A stretch of 64,000 nucleotides of DNA from Blastococcus sp. PRF04-17 (GTDB lineage: Bacteria; Actinomycetota; Actinomycetes; Mycobacteriales; Geodermatophilaceae), in assembly GCF_023016265.1 (NCBI RefSeq), contig NZ_CP095412.1:2604001-2668000 (forward strand), in the 5' to 3' direction. Below, one piece after another: positions 9,001-17,098 of this stretch; position 1 is the first letter of the stretch, and each line of letters begins with the position of its first letter. The translations under genes were made by a program, and so were the position numbers. The notes beneath the pieces were generated by a model. The model was not told where the DNA came from, did no database searches, and saw nothing but the letters and a program-made list of their open reading frames with translations.

Positions 9001-11631
9001 GCGATGCTGGCCCGCGACGGCGCCCAGACCTCGGCCAGCAGCGCCGGCCGGGCGCTGGCCGGCCCGGCCGAGCAACTGCACACCGCCGCCGCCCGCTATC
9101 TCGACGCGCTGCGGTTCGCCGCCGAGCACCGCCTCGGACCGGGTACCGGAGAAGGACTGGAGAACGCCGCCGAAGACCTGCACCCTGGCCTGACCAGCGC
9201 GGCGGCGTGGCCCGCCCTGCGCGGGCACCTGGCGCTGCTGGCCGTCTGCGGCGCCGACCCGATCCGCGCCCTCACGGCCGCAGTGCAGGCGCGCGAGCTG
9301 CACAGCGCCGCCGATCCGGCGGCCGTGCTGGACTGGCGGCTACACCTGCCTGGCCCAGCCGGACCGTTGCCCTGGCTGCCCGGCGTGCCGGCGGCGCTGG
9401 CCGCCGATCCGCACTGGGGGCCCTACCTGGCCGCCCGCGCCACCCACCTCGACACGTGCGCGGCCCGGGTCGCCGACACCGCCGCCGCGATGACCGCGGC
9501 CACCGCCCCCACCTGGGCGCAGCCGCTGCTGGATCCCGCGCACGCCGCGCTGCGGGCCGACCTCGCCGTCTGGCGTGCCGCGCTCGCCGTTCCAGACCGC
9601 GACCGGCGCCCCACCGGCCCACCCCGGCTGCCCGCGGCCGAACGGCAGCACCAGCGACGACTCGACGACGCCGCCGCGGCGGTCGGCGGGGCGAAGGGCG
9701 GTTCGGTGTGGGCGGCGCTGGCCGACAGCATCGACCCGCGCATCCGCCGCGATCCGCACTGGCCCGCACTGGCCGACCGGCTGGCCGCCGCCGACCGCGC
9801 CGGCCGCGACGCCGCCGGCCTGGTGGCCGCGGTCGCCGCGCAGCGGCCGTTGCCCGACGATCTGCCCGCCGCCGCGCTGTGGTGGCGGCTGACCCCTCAC
9901 CTCACCCCCGCCACCGTCCCCACCGGGCCGCAGGCCGGGCTGCTGCGGCCGGACTGGTGCCCGGCCCTGCTCGACCTGCTGCCCGACGAGCACGGGCGGC
10001 GGGTGCTGGCCGATCCCGCCTGGCCGGCCCTGGTCACCGCGGTCACCACCGGCATCCGCGCCGGCTGGGCTCCGGTTGAGCTGCTCACCACGGCGGTCGC
10101 CGGTCTTCCGGCCGCGGCGGTAGATGACCGGACCGGCAGCGGGCTGGCCGAGGCGCTGGTCTTCCGGATCGCCGCGCTCACCGACCCCGCCCCTCTTGAC
10201 GCCCCGGAGCCGCTGCCGGCCGACCTGCAGCCGCCCGACGACGCCCACCACCTCGACCCGATCGACGTTCCGGCCGCCGCCACCACCGCCGCCCCGGCCG
10301 ATGCGCTGCCCGGCGAGGAGGCGCCGTTCGACCCCGACTACGACACCCCGCCGCCGACCGGCGCGCCCCGGTATCTCACCCCGGACCCGTTCGCTCCGAC
10401 CGGCACAGTCGACGGGGCCGACGAGGCCGACTACCTGCTCGAGCAGCACTTCTGGGCCACCGCCGCCGTCGGCCGCGACCGGCTCATCGAGCTCCACATC
10501 CAGGCCGCCGCCTTCTTCACCGCCCACTACCCCGACTCCTGGGCACCCGGCTACCTGCGCCAACGGCTGGGCACCGACCTCGCCGGCGACCCCCGGTTCA
10601 GCCCCGGCCACGCCCCCGCCGGCTGGACCGCGCTCGTCGACCACCTGCGCGGCCTCGGCGCCACCGAGGGCGAGCTGCTCGCCGCCGGCCTCGCCCAGCG
10701 GGCGCGCACCGGAACACTGATCGACCGCTTCCGCGACCGGCTCACCTTCCCCATCCGGGACACCGACGGCGCCATCCGCGGCTTCATCGCCCGCCGCAAC
10801 CCGGCCGCTGCCGACGACGACCGCGCCGGCCCGAAGTACCTCAACACCCCCAGCACCGACCTGTTCCGCAAGGGCGAGCACCTGCTCGGTTTCTACGAGG
10901 CCCGACACGCGCTGGCCGACGGGGCCACCGCCGCCCTCGTCGAAGGGCCAATGGACGCCATCGCCGTCACCCTCGCCACCGACGGTCACACCGTCGGCCT
11001 AGCCACCCTCGGCACCGCCCTCACCGACCGGCAAGCCGACCTGCTCCGGCCCCACCTTCGCGCCGAGGGACCCGGCATCCTGGTCGCCACCGACAGCGAC
11101 CCCGCCGGACAGCAGGCCGCCGAACGCATCTTCTGGCAGCTCACCGCCCGCGGCGACGATCCGCGCCGACTCACCCTGCCCGACGGACTCGACCCCGCCG
11201 ACCTCCTCCACCGCGACGGCGCCACCGCGCTGCGCGCGGCCATCGAGACCGCAGACAGCCTCGTCCACCACCTCCTCGACGCGTGCATCACGGCGGCCTC
11301 CCGTGACAACGGCCCCTCCGCCGTTTCGCAAGCGGTCCGCGAGGCGGCGGCCATCATCGCCGCCCTGCCCCCGGCCCGATGGCTGACCCGCATCGACCGC
11401 GTCACCGACGCCCTGAGGGTGCCACCAGGGACCGTCCACATGGCCGTCCTGGACGCAGGATCAATCACCCAGACGAGACTGTCCGGCAATCGACCGGCCC
11501 AGCCGAGACGGGTCGTTGCGCCGCAGCCCTCGCCGCCCATGGCGAACGACCCGCCGGTACCGGCGCGCTGCCTCGCACCCTCTCCATTCACGAGGGAACA
11601 ACACCCCCGGGAAAGCCCGCCGGCACGGTAG
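6100..11631 (+). CDS. MobF relaxase (TrwC/TraA-like) fused to helicase and DnaG-type primase
   Basis: This 1843-residue protein should nick and covalently hold the transferred strand, unwind it and prime synthesis. The TrwC domain starts at residue 1 (MSLHKLSAGDGYTYLTRQVA); candidate nicking tyrosines are 12 and 14. The metal-binding motif LHSH is at 268-271. The helicase follows: Walker A APAGAGKTT near 598-606, Walker B VVIDEAGMAG near 672, and the C-terminal motif YATTVHGAQGVTAE near 897. After an Ala/Pro-rich linker comes a primase region with a TOPRIM core (LVEGPMDAI with Glu1615; TDSDPAG with Asp1665 and Asp1667). The start is ATG at 6100 (GTG at 6097 just before). Relaxase-helicase fusions are standard for MobF; the added primase-like end is less common. 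Confidence 0.9.
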   Translation: MSLHKLSAGDGYTYLTRQVAAFDATDRGHGGLGDYYSQRGEAPGRWAGAGLAGLGGPAAGQPVTAEQMMALFGQGRHPDAARLQQEALAAGRSAAEARAAGALGQPFPTFPGSVNGFRARCSEEFAAFNAARGLPRTAPIPAGDRAHIRSALAKDMFVEAYGRPARDARELSGVVARASRPVTTAVAGYDLTFSPVKSISALWALAPREVAKQIEAAHHAAVADALSWLEDNACFTRLGAGGVRQVETAGLIAAVFTHRDSRAGDPDLHSHVAVSNKVQTRDGRWRALDGRVLYKAAVAASERYDTRLEAQLVTRLGVRFADRPGREAGRRPVREIVGMEPRLLAAWSSRRQAIEARRGELAAGFQAEHERTPTAAEAIALAQQATLETREAKHEPRSLAEQRAAWRREALGVLGGPPALSRMLSAVLRSQTPSPARATEAWTRTAAARVLDTVAAQRATWQVWHVRAEAERVVRAAALPPEQVDAAVATITQRALSPALSIPLGDPDPVSEPPQLRRGDGASVYTVAGAQLYTSQQVLDAEALLLAAAGRADGRRVDRTVVELALLEATANGVELNPGQAHLVRELAGSGARVQLAIAPAGAGKTTALAALARAWTASGGSVLGLAPSAVATAALRKAIGGRCDTLAKLIWDLDTGQLPGRGPRIGPGTLVVIDEAGMAGTLELARAVEHVLGRGGSVRLVGDFQQLSSVAAGGVLAEIAATHRAVTLTQLVRFSDPAEAAATVALRDGDTTGLGFYLDRGRVHVGDLATCAEQAYAAWAADRARGADALLLAGTREVVQQLNERARAERLANLGEPSGAEVVLADGTRASAGDPVLTRANNRRLPITAVDWVKNGDRFTVTAVRPDGALAVTHTSTGRRITLPAAYVREHVQLGYATTVHGAQGVTAEVGHTVLTGAESRQLVYVALSRGRAANHLYLSTVGDGDPHSVISPAAISPPTATDLLAAMLARDGAQTSASSAGRALAGPAEQLHTAAARYLDALRFAAEHRLGPGTGEGLENAAEDLHPGLTSAAAWPALRGHLALLAVCGADPIRALTAAVQARELHSAADPAAVLDWRLHLPGPAGPLPWLPGVPAALAADPHWGPYLAARATHLDTCAARVADTAAAMTAATAPTWAQPLLDPAHAALRADLAVWRAALAVPDRDRRPTGPPRLPAAERQHQRRLDDAAAAVGGAKGGSVWAALADSIDPRIRRDPHWPALADRLAAADRAGRDAAGLVAAVAAQRPLPDDLPAAALWWRLTPHLTPATVPTGPQAGLLRPDWCPALLDLLPDEHGRRVLADPAWPALVTAVTTGIRAGWAPVELLTTAVAGLPAAAVDDRTGSGLAEALVFRIAALTDPAPLDAPEPLPADLQPPDDAHHLDPIDVPAAATTAAPADALPGEEAPFDPDYDTPPPTGAPRYLTPDPFAPTGTVDGADEADYLLEQHFWATAAVGRDRLIELHIQAAAFFTAHYPDSWAPGYLRQRLGTDLAGDPRFSPGHAPAGWTALVDHLRGLGATEGELLAAGLAQRARTGTLIDRFRDRLTFPIRDTDGAIRGFIARRNPAAADDDRAGPKYLNTPSTDLFRKGEHLLGFYEARHALADGATAALVEGPMDAIAVTLATDGHTVGLATLGTALTDRQADLLRPHLRAEGPGILVATDSDPAGQQAAERIFWQLTARGDDPRRLTLPDGLDPADLLHRDGATALRAAIETADSLVHHLLDACITAASRDNGPSAVSQAVREAAAIIAALPPARWLTRIDRVTDALRVPPGTVHMAVLDAGSITQTRLSGNRPAQPRRVVAPQPSPPMANDPPVPARCLAPSPFTREQHPRESPPAR

Positions 11632-12306
11632 ATCCGGAAGGGACCAACCAGTCCGACACCGGCGACCGAGCGACGGGGCCGGCGAACACCGGATTGGGAA
11701 CATCAGCTGGCTCCCGCAGCGCCCGTGCGCTCATAGAGGCCCCAGTCCGTCGCCCCTCTCGATGGCCAGCGGGGGAAGTCCACAGCGGTGTATCGGCGCC
11801 CTCCCTCTTGGGTAGCCCGCCGGCTGATACGAGAGTCCAGTCGTCGGGTGACGTCCCCCGGGGTGGTGTAAGTCCAGGCCACTGACCGCGTGGTTGATCA
11901 CGTGCGAGGGGCCATCGTGTGATGGTCAGCGAGACCACGCCAATGGTTCTCGCGGAAGGACACAGCACACGATGGCCCTGGACCAGTCTGCCCTGCTCGA
12001 GGTGCTCGAGGCACTGAAGGCCGCCGATGTCGACGACCGAATTCGGCCTGGCCGTCGCCAAGACAACCCGCTGCGGGGGATCACCGAGGAGCACCCCGCC
12101 GAAGCTGGATCGCCGGTAGTCGACCCGCCGCCGGTGCAGCCGGGGCACATGGGTTTCGGGGACGGCAGCAAAGGCCCGGGTGGCATCGCCGCCCGTCACG
12201 ACCGCGGCATCTTGTCACCCCCCGCGTGCAGCCTGGGAGCACACGGCTGGACGAGCCCAGGAGTCGAGATGGCGAAGATCAAGCGGGAAGGCCGCCGAAG
12301 AGATGC
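11632..12306. other. Degraded region between relaxase and M48 peptidase
   Basis: Apart from the IS256 scrap at 11972-12040, I see no gene I can defend. Frames are open on both strands because of the high GC content, and the peptides lack recognisable motifs. The stretch is best read as a decayed junction, possibly left by transposition. Confidence 0.4.
11972..12040 (+). pseudogene. IS256-family transposase, N-terminal scrap
   Basis: ATG at 11972 opens MALDQSALLEVLEALKAAD and then VDDRI, which matches the first residues of a common actinobacterial IS256/Mutator transposase subgroup. The frame then loses all similarity. It is a short remnant of an insertion different from the intact IS256 copy at 3914. 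Confidence 0.5.
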
Positions 12307-13119
12307 ATGCCGGCTGTTGGCCGCCGCGCCGCCGTGCTGCTCAGCACCGTGTTGGTGGCGTTGTCGCTCGGCTGGCTAGTCCGGTGGACGCTGATCGCGC
12401 TGATCGCTTGGCTCCTGGGCGCGCCGCTGCTGCTGCGGCATCGTCGCGTGGAGCGCTTCGTGGTCCGCGCCATCTTCCATTTCCGTACGCCGACCGGCCG
12501 GGACGCCGAATGGCTGAAGTGGCTGCGCGCACGATGCGACCGCGCGGGGTGCGAACTCGTCGGCGTTCCCGTGGCGCGAGACTTCGACTGGTACGTCATC
12601 GAGAACTCCCAGCCGAACGCCTTTGCCGCCGGACGTCGCTCCATCGCGATCACCACCGGCCTGCTGCGACGGATGCACGCCGGTCACCTGACCCAGGACG
12701 AGCTGCTCGCGGTGGCGCTACACGAGATCGGTCACCATGCTGCTGGCGACGTCCGGCACGGGCTCGTGGTGTGGTGGCTGACCTGGCCCTGGCGAACCGT
12801 CCGCCTGGTCGCCGTCCGACTCGGCCACGGGTTCCCGCTCTTCGGCGTCGGTGTGCTCCTCACACCGGTCGTCGTCGCTGTGGCCATCTGGCGGGTCGCC
12901 ATCGAAGGGCACAGCACTGGCGCGCATGCCTGGGGGACGGTCGCCGTGCTGGGCGCTGTCCTGCTCGCCGCCTACGTTCAACCGGTCGTAGAGGCCGCGG
13001 CCAGTCGTGGCAGCGAACGGGCAGCCGACGTCTTCGTGGTGAGACTGGGACTGGGTTCGGCCTTGGTGGCTGCACGGCAGCAGCTGGACCGACTCGACCC
13101 AGATCGAGCGACAGCCTGA
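12307..13119 (+). CDS. M48-family membrane metallopeptidase
   Basis: A 270-residue membrane protease of the HtpX/Ste24 (M48) class. Hydrophobic segments lie at about residues 9-26 and 28-44, followed by a cytoplasmic region. The zinc site HEIGHH (His139, Glu140, His143) is in ALHEIGHHAAGDVRHG. Two more hydrophobic segments follow, at about 175-200 and 215-235, and the third zinc ligand is probably Glu in SRGSERAADVF, as in the family. ATG at 12307 is chosen because upstream codons lack family similarity. It stands alone between decayed regions, and its function in the element is unknown; such peptidases occur as orphan genes in actinobacteria. Confidence 0.8.
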   Translation: MPAVGRRAAVLLSTVLVALSLGWLVRWTLIALIAWLLGAPLLLRHRRVERFVVRAIFHFRTPTGRDAEWLKWLRARCDRAGCELVGVPVARDFDWYVIENSQPNAFAAGRRSIAITTGLLRRMHAGHLTQDELLAVALHEIGHHAAGDVRHGLVVWWLTWPWRTVRLVAVRLGHGFPLFGVGVLLTPVVVAVAIWRVAIEGHSTGAHAWGTVAVLGAVLLAAYVQPVVEAAASRGSERAADVFVVRLGLGSALVAARQQLDRLDPDRATA

Positions 13120-14157
13120 AGACCCGACCACGGGTGGACGACAGATGCCGTCCTTCCCGGGCGTCGGTGGCCTTGCGGTCACAACGGACAGAGGAATTCC
13201 GGTATGCCTCCCGCCGATGCTGGAGGATGCTCACCGGCGTGAACGGCGACTTCGCAGGTTCGGCGACCGCGGCGTAGCGCCGAGTCCTGCCGGGACGTGC
13301 CCGCCCCGGCGCTCGACCGGCTGCTGGCCCACCTCAAGCTCACCTCCGCCGACCGCGCCATCCACGCAGGGCCGCACGGGACAGGTGCGCGAAGCCGTCC
13401 ACCTTTCGCACCAGGAGGTGCTTCGTCTACGTGGACGACCATCCGTGCTTCGTCACCCCCGGCCGCCCAGCGGCTGCCCGACGGCGTCCGCATCCACCCG
13501 GGTCCACCGCAGGGCGGGCTGGCAAGCAGCACCCCAGTTCACCGGCAACGCCGTGCGAAGCCGGGTAGGTGTTCACCAGATGCCATTGCAAGGCCTTCTC
13601 GGCGCGGCGATCCGCCCGGAGGCGCGGCTGGACGCGATCGCCGAGAGCGGGGGAACGCCGTCCCCAAGTTCCTGGCCTTCCGGCCGCGTCGGTCCGTCTG
13701 ACGGCCTGTTCTCGGGGCCTTGCTCGTCGTCGAGGACCCGGTCGAGGACGTACCTGATGAAGCCGACGGCGTCTGGGTGAGCGATCCCGAACGGACAGGG
13801 CGTCAGCGCTCAGGCGGGGGCTGAGTTCGGCAGTGGGCATTGTTGCCATGGGCATCCATGCGGGCGGGTTCCTGGCTGTCGGGATGTGCTCACCGGGGTC
13901 TTGGGCGAAATGAAAAGCCGCAGGTGAGTCTAAAGATTGCACCGTTGTCAGCCAGCTTGCACACGGATCGCCACGACGTTGCACACGCGGTCACCGACTA
14001 CTCAGGCGGCAAGAGTGGTGGCAGCTGTGCAAGGGATACGAGCGCGGCCACCCGCCGACCACGGGTGGTGCGCTGCAGGAGGAGTGCTGACCGGTGCCCA
14101 GAGCGTGTGTGGCGCGGCCGTCGACTTGCTGAGCGGTAGGCCGGCCGGTGGGGACGG
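13120..14157. other. Decayed region, no intact gene
   Basis: Short coding-like pieces are visible, but none is continuous. The plus strand from about 13299 reads VPAPALDRLLAHLKLTSADR, and a neighbouring frame near 13425 gives RCFVYVDDHPCFVTP. The minus strand near 13780-13715 reads AHPDAVGFIRYVLDRVLDDE. They look like fragments of two broken genes I cannot name. Confidence 0.35.
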
Positions 14158-15051
14158 CTACTGCCAGCCGCGGCGAGCCGGCTGCCAGGTCCCACCGGTA
14201 GCACCGTCGGTGAGGACGGGGTCGGCGAAAGCGATCACCGCGTCGAGCAGGTCTGCAAACTGCTCTGGCAGCTCGTCTCGGCTGTGCTTACGCCGCCACG
14301 CGGCGTACTTGGTCTGCGCGATAAGTTCGTAGCCTTCCAGTACATCCTTCAGCGGCTGCAGCTGCACCTGTCGGTGCGCGGCCACGGTGGTCATCGCCGC
14401 ATGCAGGTCGACCGCGGTCACCGCATGGGTGCCGGATAGGACGTACACATCACCGAAGTCCCGCCAGCGGGTGTTGGCGGTGCCGCGGGCGATGGCGGTG
14501 ACGAGCTTCTCTGCGTGGACCATCGGCATCGGGTAGCCGCGCAGCGCGACGCTGCCACCCAGCAGGCGAGGCAGCGCCACTTGCTCGGGTGCCGGCCAGA
14601 TGGGGTCACCGACGTTGACGTCGACGTGGAAGGTGATCCGCGCGGTATGAAGCGTGGCCTTGAGGCTGACCCGGACGCCGGAGTAGGCGTCCTCGTCCCG
14701 GATCACCTCGGCCTTGGCGTCCTCGGCGTCGAACACCAGACCGTCGTCGCCGCCGACCGGCGTGCCGGCGGCGATACCGCGGACGAGGTCGAGGACAGAG
14801 TCGGTGTCGTTAGGTACAGCTTGGGCCTGCAAGTCGACGTCGCGGGTCGGCCGCCGGACGAGGAACGCGGCCAGTAGCACGCCACCCTTGAGGACCAGCT
14901 TGTCGCTGTGCCCAGAAGCGGCCAGTCGCGCCAGGAACCCCTCGAGCGCGTACAGCGTCAGCAGCGCCGCGGTCGGTTGCCCCTCCATCTTGGCCTTGGC
15001 CTGGAGGTCGAGATAGGCGCGCCCGGCCGCGGTGTCCCGTGAGGCTCTCAA
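14158..15051 (-). CDS. abiEii: AbiEii-type nucleotidyltransferase toxin
   Basis: Toxin of a type IV toxin-antitoxin pair; AbiEii proteins are DUF1814 nucleotidyltransferases that cause abortive infection. The core is KLVLKGGVLLAAFLVRRPTR followed by DVDLQA, giving the GG and DxD signatures. A second conserved block is HAEKLVTAIARGTANTRWRD followed by FGDVYVL. The preferred start is a TTG at 15051 that overlaps the antitoxin stop as TTGA, giving 297 residues; an ATG at 15153 would put the start deep inside the antitoxin gene. It is encoded directly after abiEi on the same strand, the usual order. Confidence 0.85.
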   Translation of the reverse strand: MRASRDTAAGRAYLDLQAKAKMEGQPTAALLTLYALEGFLARLAASGHSDKLVLKGGVLLAAFLVRRPTRDVDLQAQAVPNDTDSVLDLVRGIAAGTPVGGDDGLVFDAEDAKAEVIRDEDAYSGVRVSLKATLHTARITFHVDVNVGDPIWPAPEQVALPRLLGGSVALRGYPMPMVHAEKLVTAIARGTANTRWRDFGDVYVLSGTHAVTAVDLHAAMTTVAAHRQVQLQPLKDVLEGYELIAQTKYAAWRRKHSRDELPEQFADLLDAVIAFADPVLTDGATGGTWQPARRGWQ

Positions 15052-15692
15052 AGCAGGATCTGCAGCGACCGACGCAGCGAGGACTCCGCGCGGGGAAGCT
15101 GCGCAGCCAGCTTCAGTAGCTGGGCCGGGGATGAGCCGCGGCGGCGCAGCCAACGGCGCAGCGCCTCGTTGCCCAACTCCGGTCCTTCACTGCCGGCCAG
15201 CCGGAACGCGTCAGCGATGCACCGCTCCGGGCTGTAGAGCCCAATGCTGCGTCCTGCACCCAGGTCGAGGATGTCCCGACCGAGATCGAAGGTCGCCGGG
15301 TCGAAGCGGTGCCAGCTGATTGGCGCGTCCAGCGCCGGGGCGCGGGTGCCGCGCGGCAGGGCGATGTCGATGTTGGCCGGGATGTCGTCGATAAGCTCAT
15401 GCCGGGCCAACGCCGAGCGCAGGCACAGCGTCGCTTTCGGTGCGCGGGCGGCGATGGCCTGCAAGTCGTGGTCTGCGCCGTCTGGCTCGCTGCCGGCGAG
15501 GTCGGTCCGCTCGTACAGGCCGCGGCCCAGCGGCTCGATTAGGTGACTGTCCCGCAGCCGGTACAGGCTGTGCTCGGACAGGCCTAGCTTGCGGGCCTCG
15601 GTGTAGGTGAACGTCGCCGGAAGCCGCTGCAGGCACGCACGCTGGTCCCTCGTCCGGCGAGTCGCCGTCTTCCGCATCGTCGTGGTGGCCAC
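15048..15692 (-). CDS. abiEi: AbiEi-type antitoxin and transcriptional repressor
   Basis: Antitoxin partner of AbiEii. In this family an N-terminal winged helix binds operator DNA and the C-terminal part is needed to counter the toxin. Here the N-terminal part (LQRLPATFTYTEARKLGLSE and then HSLYRLRDSHLI) is a helix-turn-helix. The C-terminal part (HRFDPATFDLGRDI, then SIGLYSPERCIADAFRL) is typical of AbiEi. The chosen start is GTG at 15692, preceded by GGAGG six bases away, giving 214 residues; an ATG at 15677 is possible. Further upstream the frame is open but lacks family similarity. Confidence 0.85.
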   Translation of the reverse strand: MATTTMRKTATRRTRDQRACLQRLPATFTYTEARKLGLSEHSLYRLRDSHLIEPLGRGLYERTDLAGSEPDGADHDLQAIAARAPKATLCLRSALARHELIDDIPANIDIALPRGTRAPALDAPISWHRFDPATFDLGRDILDLGAGRSIGLYSPERCIADAFRLAGSEGPELGNEALRRWLRRRGSSPAQLLKLAAQLPRAESSLRRSLQILL

Positions 15693-15709
15693 TGTCCACC
15701 TCCCTTCAT

Positions 15710-15755
15710 CGAGGAAATCGTACACAGCACAACGCGTCTGGCTACATTTTCCTCG
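15710..15755 (-). promoter_or_regulatory. Possible AbiEi operator
   Basis: The inverted arms CGAGGAAA (15710-15717) and TTTCCTCG (15748-15755) are separated by 30 bp and lie 18 bp upstream of the abiEi start. AbiEi proteins are known to repress their own promoters through inverted repeats, so this is a plausible binding site. Its assignment is inferred from position and symmetry. Confidence 0.45.
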
Positions 15756-16060
15756 GCATGAACCCTCTAAACCTGTAGCCGGACAGAACACCGCGCTGGC
15801 ATGTACATGGGTTGGCACGTGCATCCCGCCGTCAGCATCGGGACCCTTCGACGGACGGCCCTGGGGCCAGTGGGGCAGGTGAGCCTCACCGCCGGGAAGT
15901 GTCACCCCTGTGCGGCAGGCTTGCGTGCGGAGCGCAGAACACCCCGGTCGCCGACCGAGGAGGTCGCGAACCGGGGTGCCGTCTACATGGGGTGTAGGGG
16001 CAGCACGCTAGCACCGGCGTTCCGGCGTTGAGGAGGCTCCTCAGCGCGGAGAGGACCGCC
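15756..16060. other. Divergent intergenic region between abiEi and CBASS
   Basis: No gene is seen. The segment contains the leaders of both the minus-strand abiE pair and the plus-strand CBASS genes. Its one clear structure is an inverted repeat with 9-bp arms, CACCCCGGT at 15940-15948 and ACCGGGGTG at 15970-15978, about 80 bp upstream of the CD-NTase. This could be a regulator site or a hairpin in the leader RNA. Confidence 0.4.
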
Positions 16061-17098
16061 ATGCCCGTCCCTGCCCACCCGTCCCTGGAACACCTGCTGA
16101 CGCAGGCCCTGACCCGCATCCAGGTCAGCCCCGAGGAGCTCGAGGAGGCCCGCCGCCGCCGGGAGCTCATCGCCGCCGCCCTGCGGAAGGAGTTCCCCGG
16201 GTCGCGGGTCTACTACAACGGCAGTGTCGCCCATGGTGACGCGCTGACCCCGCTCACCGACATCGACCTCGGCGTGGTCATCGCGGAGGCCCAGGACATC
16301 CACGGCCCGGGCAAGAAGGGCCCCAAGGACCTGATGGAGCGGGCCGCGGTCGCGATCCGCGCGGCGCTGAGGGGCGAGTACCCGAAGCTCACCGTCCAGA
16401 CCGAGGGCTGCAAGCGCGCCGTCCTGGTCCGGTTCGGCGACCCGGTGCACGCCGGCGAGAAGGACTTCACCGCCGACGTCATCTGCGCCATCGACAACCC
16501 CGACGCGGCGGGCCTGTTCATCCCGAAGATGCCGACCTGGGACCGGTCGCACCCCGAGGCGCACACCGCGATGGTCCTGCGGGCCATCGACGACACGCAG
16601 GTGGTCTACGCCCGGGACGTGCGACTGCTGAAGCACTGGAACCGGCGCAACGGCAAGCCGCTGTGCTCGTGGAACGTCAAGGCGCTGGCCCTGGGTTGCA
16701 TCCAGCGGCCCATGTCCCTGCTCGCTGGCCTCGCCGCCTGGTTCCGGTACGCCGCCGACGAGCTGGACAAGGGCGAGACCCGCGACCCGGCGCACGTGGC
16801 CGAGAAGCCCATCAAGCTGAACTGGCCGCGGGCCGAGGTCGTCACCGCGCTGCGGCACGCCGGCAAGCGGCTCGACGAGGCGATCGCCTTGGAGAAGGCC
16901 GGCTACCCGCTCCTCGCCCACGACGAGCTGGCCAAGCTGTTCCGCGACGAGGAGATGCTGCCGCGGCCCGACCAGGGCGCGGTCGCAGCCGAAGAGGCCC
17001 GGCGAATCCGGGAGAGCCGCCGCGCGACCGGGACCGTCCCCAGCACGGGCGCCGGCGGTCAGCGGTCCCGCATCCAGGTGAACAGCTGGGCGCCGTGA
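16061..17098 (+). CDS. CBASS CD-NTase (cGAS/DncV-like nucleotidyltransferase)
   Basis: This enzyme should make a cyclic oligonucleotide alarm signal on phage infection. The 345-residue protein has the polymerase-beta-like signature NGSVAHGDALTPLTDIDLGV: Gly54-Ser55, then the metal-binding Asp67 and Asp69. A third acidic residue is probably Asp139 in KDFTADVICAID. Helical C-terminal blocks (DVRLLKHWNRRNGKPLCSW) suit the OAS/CD-NTase fold. The ATG at 16061 follows GAGAGGA; a TTG at 16028 is in frame. The stop overlaps the next gene as GTGA, so the two are translationally coupled. The product nucleotide cannot be told from sequence. Confidence 0.9.
   Translation: MPVPAHPSLEHLLTQALTRIQVSPEELEEARRRRELIAAALRKEFPGSRVYYNGSVAHGDALTPLTDIDLGVVIAEAQDIHGPGKKGPKDLMERAAVAIRAALRGEYPKLTVQTEGCKRAVLVRFGDPVHAGEKDFTADVICAIDNPDAAGLFIPKMPTWDRSHPEAHTAMVLRAIDDTQVVYARDVRLLKHWNRRNGKPLCSWNVKALALGCIQRPMSLLAGLAAWFRYAADELDKGETRDPAHVAEKPIKLNWPRAEVVTALRHAGKRLDEAIALEKAGYPLLAHDELAKLFRDEEMLPRPDQGAVAAEEARRIRESRRATGTVPSTGAGGQRSRIQVNSWAP

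Noticed and set aside
9340-10989. Long minus-strand frame opposite the relaxase
   Set aside because: It is Gly/Val/Arg repeats without motifs, the antisense shadow of a high-GC gene that has clear domains on the plus strand. The same holds for the frame at 5908-7281.
16663-17094. Upstream extension of the E2-TM protein
   Set aside because: This part overlaps the CD-NTase gene in another frame and translates to arginine-rich noise. GTG at 17095 gives the E2 start and the usual 4-nt overlap.
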